From NCBI RefSeq assembly GCF_019837165.1, contig NZ_JAGYHC010000001.1, positions 868,001 to 932,000 of the forward strand: a DNA stretch of 64,000 bases, in the 5' to 3' direction. The translations under genes were made by a program, and so were the position numbers. A model generated the notes under the pieces. The model had not been told where the DNA came from. It saw only the letters and a list, made by a program, of their open reading frames with translations, and ran no database searches. Origin of the DNA: Virgibacillus sp. NKC19-3 (GTDB taxonomy: Bacteria > Bacillota > Bacilli > Bacillales > Amphibacillaceae). Every line of letters starts with the position of its first letter. The stretch's first letter is position 1. Below, piece after piece: positions 53,274 to 64,000 of the stretch.

Positions 53274-53471
53274 AATTAAGTTGCTAACTTATAGCAACAT
53301 ATGCATTTGCTCTTTGAAAACTGAACAAAACAACCAGTATGTCAAACAGATGGTAGAGGAAAGAAATCACGAAGTCCAATGGTTCATCTGGACGGTTGAT
53401 TTCACCCTTGAAACCATGTGAAAAGCGAAGATATATCATTGATCGGTGTCAATGATAGACAAACTTCATTA

Positions 53472-58136
<4,665 letters not shown>

Positions 58137-58300
58137 AATGGCTTTTAGATGTACGTTACGAACACTCTTATTTAGTTTTTAGGGTATAAATGCATAAAAC
58201 CCTTGCATTTTCGTTTGGAAATGCCTATAATATATCTTGTCTTTCCTTTTCCATAAGGAAGTGCTGATAAGAAAGAGACAAAACCACGTAAGCCGTTAGG

Positions 58301-58416
58301 TCTGGTAGTCATAGCGGAGAGGTCACACCTGTTCCCATGCCGAACACAGCAGTTAAGCTCTCCAGCGCCGATGGTAGTTGGGGCTTTGCCCCTGCAAGAG
58401 TAGGACGCCGCCAGGC
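58301..58416 (+). rRNA. rrf: 5S ribosomal RNA
   Basis: About 116 nt from TCTGGTAGTCATAGCGG to GCCGCCAGGC, with the conserved CCGAACACAGCAGTTAAG segment; the ends pair. Confidence 0.95.
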
Positions 58417-58505
58417 TTTACATATATAACATTCTGATAGTATAATTAAAAGTGTTATTATATGTATTCTTGCAAAAAATAATGATTTTTATTTCTTATT
58501 TATAT

Positions 58506-58582
58506 CGCGGGGTGGAGCAGTCTGGTAGCTCGTTGGGCTCATAACCCAGAGGTCGTAGGTTCAAATCCTGCCCCCGCAACCA
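58506..58582 (+). tRNA. Initiator tRNA-fMet (CAT)
   Basis: Anticodon CAT at 58540-58542. The C1-A72 mismatch and the GGG/CCC pairs in the anticodon stem mark it as initiator. CCA encoded. Confidence 0.95.
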
Positions 58583-58764
58583 AATTATTTCAGGTACTTA
58601 TGAAGGTATATGTACTTGAGTGCAAGCGAATATTTCAACTAACTTGCTAGTTGAAAATATTAGCATGTTTTGATGCTATCCAAATGCGCTAACTGACTAA
58701 ATCGAATTACAATTTCTCATGAATAAAAGCATAGTTAATATATCCAAATAAGTTAGTCATATTT

Positions 58765-58841
58765 GGTCCGGTAGTTCAGTTGGTTAGAATGCCTGCCTGT
58801 CACGCAGGAGGTCGCGGGTTCGAGTCCCGTCCGGACCGCCA
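58765..58841 (+). tRNA. tRNA-Asp (GTC), copy 2
   Basis: Anticodon GTC at 58799-58801; identical in sequence to 52103-52179. Confidence 0.97.
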
Positions 58842-59163
58842 TTTAAAAAAAGTTGCTTATCTACACATGATTTCTTTAAGAAATTGATGTGTTTTTTTAT
58901 ATTAGTAAACTTGATGTTCCCTAGCTTGTACTTATATAAATCGGAACGTTTGATACATTACTATTTGCTAAACATACATAAGGGAAATTCTCTTCTAACT
59001 AATACACCTCTCATTTGAACTTAACTCTCCTTCCAATCGTCTTATTTCAAATATCTCCATGCCATTTCCAGCAAATAATTTCCTGTTGTTATCGATTATT
59101 TTTTCTTTTTTGCTATCTTTTTGCTATTATTGGTATAGTACTGTTAAAACGAAATGGTGATAA
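58842..59163. other. Intergenic region before thiL
   Basis: Besides the terminator at 58863-58898 nothing coding or structured is evident in these 322 bases. Confidence 0.5.
58863..58898 (+). terminator. Terminator of the rrn/tRNA operon
   Basis: ACACAT-ATTTCTT pairs with AAGAAAT-ATGTGT (58863-58892), followed by seven T. Confidence 0.85.
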
Positions 59164-60132
59164 ATGATGGATGAATTTTCATTTATAGAGTCGATTAAAC
59201 AACAGTTTTATAAGCAGTCAACCTTATTGAAAGGAATCGGCGATGATGCAGCTGTTTTTCGTCAGCATGCACAGGACATTGTGACTGCTGTAGATACCTT
59301 TGTAGAAGATGTCCATTTTTCCAAAGATACAATGGAGGCTTTTCATGTTGGTTATCGTGCACTTGCAGCCAATATCAGTGATTTGGCGGCAATGGGAGCT
59401 ACACCTGCTTTTTACCTCGTTTCCATTGTAATTCCAAAATCATGGTCTGATCAAGAATTGGCCCAAATATTCTCTGGAATGAAAGAACTGGCTTCTTTTT
59501 ACAAGATGGATTTAATTGGTGGAGATACAGTGTCTGGCAATGAGCTTACCCTATCCGTAACGGTTTTTGGTTATGTGGAACAAGAAAGAGCTCGTTATCG
59601 TAGTACCGCTTGTGCCGGAGATATTGTATTTGTTACAGGTACATTAGGAGATTCCCAAGCGGGATATCATATATTGACAACGCCAGGTGACTATACGGAT
59701 TCGGATTACTTTATCAGGAGACATCAATTACCAAGTCCCAGCGTTGAATTTGCAAAACGTTTAAAAAAGTTATCTCGTGTGGCTTTGAATGATATTAGTG
59801 ATGGACTTGCGAGTGAAACAGCTGAAATTGCGGAGGCCTCCCAGGTTACGATAACGTTGTATGATAACTTTATCCCGACAAGTAAATCTATGCAGCAATT
59901 TACGGAGGATCTGCAGCATAAGTGGAAACTCTATGGCGGGGAGGACTTTGAACTATTAGGAACTGTCTCAATCCAGGATTGGGAAATAGTGAAAGAAATT
60001 GCTGATGAAACGAATACGAGAATTTCTAAAATAGGCTACGTCACCGTAGATGAAGATAATGGTAGCGTATTTTTAGTTCAACATAATAAGCGCAAGCGCA
60101 TATACAAAAGGGGATATACCCATTCCATTTGA
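59164..60132 (+). CDS. thiL: Thiamine-monophosphate kinase
   Basis: The 322-residue ATP-dependent kinase converts thiamine monophosphate to thiamine pyrophosphate. It belongs to the PurM-like (AIRS) fold, with KGIGDDAAVF at the N-terminus, ALAANISDLAAMGA, the Mg-site LIGGDTVSG and ALNDISDGLASE. Two successive ATGs (59164, 59167) are possible starts. It heads the thiL-tsaE-tsaB-rimI-tsaD cluster as in B. subtilis, following an rRNA operon. Confidence 0.93.
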   Translation: MMDEFSFIESIKQQFYKQSTLLKGIGDDAAVFRQHAQDIVTAVDTFVEDVHFSKDTMEAFHVGYRALAANISDLAAMGATPAFYLVSIVIPKSWSDQELAQIFSGMKELASFYKMDLIGGDTVSGNELTLSVTVFGYVEQERARYRSTACAGDIVFVTGTLGDSQAGYHILTTPGDYTDSDYFIRRHQLPSPSVEFAKRLKKLSRVALNDISDGLASETAEIAEASQVTITLYDNFIPTSKSMQQFTEDLQHKWKLYGGEDFELLGTVSIQDWEIVKEIADETNTRISKIGYVTVDEDNGSVFLVQHNKRKRIYKRGYTHSI

Positions 60133-60145
60133 GGTAGGTGTCTTA

Positions 60146-60610
60146 ATGAGTGATTATCAACTAAAAACATATACTGCTTTAGAAACTACACGATTGGCTC
60201 AAACGTTAGCTGAATTGCTAAAGCCTGGTGACTTAATCACACTAGATGGTGAACTCGGTGCAGGGAAAACCACGTTTACAAAAGGACTTGGAACAGGACT
60301 AGGGATTAAACGAACAATTAACAGCCCGACGTTTACGATAGTAAAAGAATATGAAGGTGAACTGCCTTTGTATCACATGGATGCTTATCGCTTAGAAGAT
60401 TCCGATGAAGATATTGGTTTTGAGGACTATTTTGATGGAGAAGGCATTACAGTAGTGGAATGGGCAACGTATATTGAAGAATTTCTACCCAACGAACGAC
60501 TAATGATTACGATCAAATATATAGACGAGCATACTAGAGCTTTCGATTTCACTCCCTTTGGTGAGCATTATCAATGGGTGGTTAAGGCTTTAATGCATTC
60601 AGATTTATAA
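60146..60610 (+). CDS. tsaE: t6A biosynthesis ATPase TsaE
   Basis: A 154-residue P-loop ATPase with Walker A GELGAGKTTFTKG, NSPTFTIVKEY and YHMDAYRL. It acts with TsaB and TsaD to make N6-threonylcarbamoyladenosine at position 37 of ANN-decoding tRNAs. It lies 13 bases after thiL. Confidence 0.95.
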   Translation: MSDYQLKTYTALETTRLAQTLAELLKPGDLITLDGELGAGKTTFTKGLGTGLGIKRTINSPTFTIVKEYEGELPLYHMDAYRLEDSDEDIGFEDYFDGEGITVVEWATYIEEFLPNERLMITIKYIDEHTRAFDFTPFGEHYQWVVKALMHSDL

Positions 60611-60640
60611 AAGGCTGGAACGATAAGGAGTTACGTTTTA

Positions 60641-61339
60641 ATGAATATACTTGCAATCGATACATCGAATCACGTATTGGGTGTTGCCATCATGAAAGAT
60701 GATCAAATAACAGGTGAACTGGTTACGAATTTAGCAAAAAATCACTCTGTACGATTAATGCCGGCAATTGATAAACTAATGAAAGAAGTGCAAATGACAC
60801 CAGAACAGTTAGATAAAATTGTTGTAGCAAAAGGTCCTGGTTCTTATACGGGAGTTCGAATTGGTGTTGCAACTGCAAAATCGCTTGCCTGGGCATTACA
60901 GACCCCAATCGTGGGTGTATCTAGCCTGGAAGCCATTGGCTTTCAGGGGCGTTTTTTTAATGGTACCATTTGCCCGTTTTTTGATGCGCGACGCGGGTTG
61001 GTTTATACCGGTTTGTATACATGGGGAAATAACAAGCTTGAAACAGTATACGAAGAAAGAAATTGTTTAATGAAGGAATATCTAAACATGCTTGCTGAAG
61101 AGGGACGAAGCGTACTCTTCTTGAGTCCGGATATTTCATTACATCAAAAAGCGATTACCGAAAGCTTAGGCGAACTTGCAGTTATACCTGAAGGCCCTTA
61201 TCATGTTGCTAAGCCGTCCTATTTAGCACTGGCAGGTAGGAACCGTGAGCCTGATAACGTGCATACATTAACGCCCAATTACCTGCGATTGGCAGAGGCT
61301 GAAGCCAATTGGAAAAAGCAACAAAAGGAAAGAACGTAA
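60641..61339 (+). CDS. tsaB: t6A biosynthesis protein TsaB
   Basis: A 232-residue ASKHA-fold protein, the dimerisation partner of TsaD. The family start NILAIDTSNHVLGVAI, the GPGSYTGVRIGVATAKSLA segment and FFDARRGLVYTGLY are clear. SD AAGGAG. It is separated from rimI by one base. Confidence 0.95.
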   Translation: MNILAIDTSNHVLGVAIMKDDQITGELVTNLAKNHSVRLMPAIDKLMKEVQMTPEQLDKIVVAKGPGSYTGVRIGVATAKSLAWALQTPIVGVSSLEAIGFQGRFFNGTICPFFDARRGLVYTGLYTWGNNKLETVYEERNCLMKEYLNMLAEEGRSVLFLSPDISLHQKAITESLGELAVIPEGPYHVAKPSYLALAGRNREPDNVHTLTPNYLRLAEAEANWKKQQKERT

Positions 61340-61340
61340 A

Positions 61341-61787
61341 ATGGGAGAAAGGCTTATTCGGAAAATGGAAATTGCCGATGTAGATCAGGTCATGGAAGTA
61401 GAAAAAGCAACATTCGCAACTCCTTGGCCACCGGATATTTTTTATCAGGAACTTTTGGATAATAAGCATGCTTTTTATTTCGTTATGGAATTGGATGGCA
61501 AAATAATTGGTTACATTGGGGCATGGATCGTCGTCGACGACATGCAAATTACGAATGTTGCTGTTATACCTGCCTATCGTGGGCAAAAATTTGGGGAAAT
61601 GCTTTTCAGTTACATTCTCCAATTTGCCATAACATTAGGGGTTGCTCGTTTGTCCCTCGAAGTGAGAAAATCAAATAGAATTGCACAAAAAATGTACCGT
61701 AAATTTGGACTTGTTCCTGGTGGTATCCGAGAAAAATATTATGCGGATGATCAGGAGGACGCTATCGTAATGTGGGTGAATTTATAA
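61341..61787 (+). CDS. rimI: Ribosomal-protein-alanine N-acetyltransferase RimI
   Basis: A 148-residue GNAT acetyltransferase with the acetyl-CoA loop [33 protein letters not shown] and the C-terminal [17 protein letters not shown] typical of RimI. It acetylates the N-terminal alanine of ribosomal protein S18. Its stop overlaps the tsaD start by one base. Confidence 0.93.
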   Translation: MGERLIRKMEIADVDQVMEVEKATFATPWPPDIFYQELLDNKHAFYFVMELDGKIIGYIGAWIVVDDMQITNVAVIPAYRGQKFGEMLFSYILQFAITLGVARLSLEVRKSNRIAQKMYRKFGLVPGGIREKYYADDQEDAIVMWVNL

Positions 61788-62797
61788 TGGAAAAAGATGT
61801 GTATATATTAGGAATCGAAACAAGCTGTGATGAAACAGCTGCAGCTATTGTTAAAAATGGTACGGAAATAGTATCAAATGTAGTTGCCTCACAGATTGAA
61901 AGCCATCGTCGGTTTGGCGGAGTTGTTCCGGAAATCGCCTCAAGGCACCATGTGGAGCAAATGACAATCGTATTAGAACAGGCCTTTGCAGAAGCTGAGG
62001 TAACATGGGAATCGATTGATGCCATCGCTGTTACGGAAGGTCCGGGTCTCGTAGGAGCATTACTTGTCGGCGTCAATGCTGCAAAGGGCGCAGCTTTCGC
62101 AAAGCAAAAACCCCTAGTCGGTGTACATCACATCGCTGGACATATTTACGCAAATCGACTGGAACAGGAATTTGAGTTTCCACTACTTGCGCTAATCGTC
62201 TCGGGAGGTCATACAGAGCTTGTCTTGATGCGGGATCATGGGAATTATGAATTGATTGGCGAAACACGTGATGACGCGGCTGGAGAGGCTTATGATAAAG
62301 TTGCTCGAATGCTTGATTTACCATATCCAGGTGGTCCGGGGATTGATCGTTTAGCTGCCGAGGGGGAGGAAAGTATAACATTTCCACGGGCATGGTTAGA
62401 CGAGGGAAGTTATGATTTTAGTTTTAGTGGACTAAAGTCTTCCGTTATTAATACGATCCACAATGGGAAGCAGCGTGGCGATGAATTAAAAGCAGCGGAC
62501 ATTGCCGCTAGTTTTCAGGCAAGTGTCGTCGATGTATTGACAGCAAAAACCGTAAAAGCAGCGAAAGCACATAACGTGAAACAAGTCATTGTTGCTGGTG
62601 GTGTAGCTGCAAATAAAGGTTTGAGAACCGCTATGGAAGAGCAATTTGCCCGAGCGGAAATACCACTGTTAATTCCGCCATTGCAATTATGTACGGATAA
62701 TGCGGCAATGATTGCTGCTGCTGGAGCGGTTGCTTACGAACAGGAAAAACGATCAGAACTGGATCTTAATGCACATGCTTCTTTGGAATTACATTAA
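61787..62797 (+). CDS. tsaD: tRNA threonylcarbamoyltransferase TsaD
   Basis: The 336-residue catalytic subunit of t6A synthesis. It has the N-terminal [13 protein letters not shown], the metal-binding HHIAGH motif, SGGHTELV and the late [11 protein letters not shown] and CTDNAAMIA segments. The ATG at 61787 overlaps the rimI stop and gives the canonical [11 protein letters not shown] start; the frame open from 61772 lies inside rimI. A DnaA-box cluster follows directly. Confidence 0.96.
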   Translation: MEKDVYILGIETSCDETAAAIVKNGTEIVSNVVASQIESHRRFGGVVPEIASRHHVEQMTIVLEQAFAEAEVTWESIDAIAVTEGPGLVGALLVGVNAAKGAAFAKQKPLVGVHHIAGHIYANRLEQEFEFPLLALIVSGGHTELVLMRDHGNYELIGETRDDAAGEAYDKVARMLDLPYPGGPGIDRLAAEGEESITFPRAWLDEGSYDFSFSGLKSSVINTIHNGKQRGDELKAADIAASFQASVVDVLTAKTVKAAKAHNVKQVIVAGGVAANKGLRTAMEEQFARAEIPLLIPPLQLCTDNAAMIAAAGAVAYEQEKRSELDLNAHASLELH

Positions 62798-62801
62798 CAA
62801 G

Positions 62802-62963
62802 TTATTCACATCCCTGTGGATGAAAATGATGAAACCTGCTGGGATTAGGGTGGATTTGTGGATGAAAAATGTGGGTAAAATCTAGAAATGATGTGGACAA
62901 TGTGCATAACTTTGTTAACAACTGACGTTAAGGCTATTTTTAATGAAGTAGGCCTGTGGATTA
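62802..62963. promoter_or_regulatory. DnaA-box cluster downstream of tsaD
   Basis: Seven 9-mers within one mismatch of TTATCCACA occur in 162 bases. TTATTCACA at 62802-62810 is on the plus strand. The other six read on the minus strand: TCATCCACA (62815-62823), TCATCCACA (62857-62865), TTACCCACA (62870-62878), TTGTCCACA (62892-62900), TTATGCACA (62901-62909) and TAATCCACA (62955-62963). The corresponding gcp-ydiF intergenic region of B. subtilis is a known DnaA-binding cluster. Confidence 0.8.
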
Positions 62964-63014
62964 CGAAAACTAATCAATGCTTGATGAAGCGAAAAGAAAT
63001 TTGGTGGTATTGCT

Positions 63015-64000
63015 ATGTCTAAAAGGCAATCTTATTATATACAAAGTGATTTTATATTTTTATTTATATTATTTGCTTGTTTTAGTTTACTTGCGATATA
63101 TAATGTACAGCAGCTCGAACAAAATGAGGGGAGTAATTTTGTTCTTCAGCAGGTCTTCTGGTTTAGTATCGGTGCTTGTTTTGTAGCTGCCATTCAATTC
63201 ATTGATATGGACCAACTATATAAGGCAAGCATTTTTATCTACGGGCTCGGCGTGCTCGTTCTTGCTGTATTGTTAGTGAGTCCGAATAGTATTGCGCAAC
63301 CGGTTAATGGTGCTAAAAGCTGGTTCCAGTTATTTGGTGTTTCCATGCAACCTGCTGAATTTGCCAAGATTTCTACCATTATATTCTTGGCAGCGACGAT
63401 AAGTAGGCATAAAACAAAATTTGAAGTAAATACATTGAAAACAGATGGCTATTTATTGCTCAAATTACTTGCGATTACGGCTATCCCGGTTGCCTTGATT
63501 ATGAAGCAGCCTGATTTCGGAACAGCGATGGTTTATTTATTTATTGTGGGTGTCATTATTATTTTATCCGGAATCGACTGGAAGATCATTGCAACGTTAA
63601 TTATTGGTAGTTTAGCAGTTATTGCTGCAGCTTTTACATTTGTTATTCAATTTCCTGAACTATCTGCGGAGGTTGGAATTGAGCCTTATCAGGTGGATAG
63701 GATATTGACCTGGTTTGACCCGACACAGCCTGCAAGTGATGCTACCTGGCATTTTGATCAAGCCCATATGGGGTTGGGATCCGGAAATCTATTTGGCAAA
63801 GGCCTGGGTGGTTTGGAAGTACCATATCCAGAGGCACATACGGATTTCATCTTTTCTGTTATTGGGGAAAGCTTTGGATTTATAGGGAGTGCCATTGTCA
63901 TCTTCTTGTATTTTATGCTGTTATATAAGCTGATTACGCTAGGTTTAAATACATTCAAATATTCGCCGTTTGCTGCATATCTTTGTTTTGGCTATTTCAG
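63015..64000 (+). CDS. FtsW/RodA/SpoVE-family peptidoglycan glycosyltransferase, 3' end outside the window
   Basis: The open frame runs from ATG 63015 past the window end (328 codons seen). It encodes a polytopic SEDS protein: NGAKSWFQLFGVSMQPAEFAKI and KQPDFGTAMVY, then GLGSGNLFGKGLGG with a following EAHTDFIFSVIGESFGFIGS match the SEDS consensus, including the conserved acidic residue in the large extracellular loop. SEDS proteins polymerise glycan strands with a class B PBP. RodA seems likelier than FtsW or SpoVE, because no division gene adjoins, but this is uncertain. Confidence 0.88.
   Translation, partial: MSKRQSYYIQSDFIFLFILFACFSLLAIYNVQQLEQNEGSNFVLQQVFWFSIGACFVAAIQFIDMDQLYKASIFIYGLGVLVLAVLLVSPNSIAQPVNGAKSWFQLFGVSMQPAEFAKISTIIFLAATISRHKTKFEVNTLKTDGYLLLKLLAITAIPVALIMKQPDFGTAMVYLFIVGVIIILSGIDWKIIATLIIGSLAVIAAAFTFVIQFPELSAEVGIEPYQVDRILTWFDPTQPASDATWHFDQAHMGLGSGNLFGKGLGGLEVPYPEAHTDFIFSVIGESFGFIGSAIVIFLYFMLLYKLITLGLNTFKYSPFAAYLCFGYF

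Overview
The window comes from a Bacillaceae (Firmicutes) chromosome. The 16S rRNA, the acidic extracellular lipoproteins and the gene order suggest a halotolerant relative of Virgibacillus, Oceanobacillus or Lentibacillus. From about 22 kb onward, most of the layout follows the Bacillus subtilis blocks cshA-ydbS-ydbT-ydcA-acpS-ydcC-alr-ndoAI-ndoA-rsbRSTUVW-sigB-rsbX-tex-sprT-trnS and rrn-thiL-tsaE-tsaB-rimI-tsaD.

Positions 1-21,600 are an accessory region rich in duplications and decayed genes. It opens with a VWA-domain protein (cut by the window edge) and a secreted protein made of WxG/PGYEGSPY repeats with a glycine-rich hydrophobic C-terminus. Next come an unrecognised 275-residue protein, a membrane protein, and TadE- and TadG-like pseudopilins flanked by two copies of a small membrane protein. 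The 275-residue gene plus membrane-gene cassette recurs at 20.5-21.6 kb, where the membrane gene is frameshifted and truncated. Between 8.4 and 15.4 kb lie relics of a type VII secretion toxin/immunity module (two DUF4176 fragments, a DUF443/TsaI-like immunity protein, a broken helical effector-like gene). The same stretch has a tandem pair of polytopic membrane proteins, a lipoprotein in three copies (5'-truncated, intact, 3'-truncated) and an IS3-family relic. A class D sortase, several lipoproteins and unknown membrane proteins complete this part.

Positions 21.7-31.3 kb hold housekeeping and stress genes: a YbjQ protein, a PadR regulator with a HAAS/pentapeptide-repeat partner and a 32-residue membrane peptide, Dps, a P-type Ca2+ ATPase, a glutaredoxin-like protein, YppG, an esterase, DegV and an EamA exporter. 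Sigma-B-type promoters precede dps and the glutaredoxin-like gene. They match the promoter inside the sigB operon itself (GTTTAA-N14-GGGTAT overlapping the rsbU stop), so the window holds a sigma factor, its whole partner-switching cascade and probable members of its regulon.

Positions 31.4-51.7 kb are the conserved core: cshA with a structured leader, an unusual exact 52-bp tandem array of hairpins, PH-domain proteins, rhomboid, AcpS, NnrE/NnrD, YdcC, alanine racemase, the EndoAI/EndoA toxin-antitoxin pair, the complete rsb-sigB operon, Tex, catalase with a PerR-like box, and SprT.

Positions 51.8-58.9 kb carry 12 tRNAs, then 16S-23S-5S and two more tRNAs. Positions 59.1-62.8 kb encode ThiL and the t6A-synthesis proteins TsaE, TsaB and TsaD with RimI. 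After tsaD lies a cluster of seven DnaA-box-like sequences, then a FtsW/RodA-family gene cut by the window end. The strongest second-look items are the repeat/glycine-zipper protein with its Tad-like neighbourhood, the 52-bp hairpin array, the sigma-B promoters and the DnaA-box cluster.
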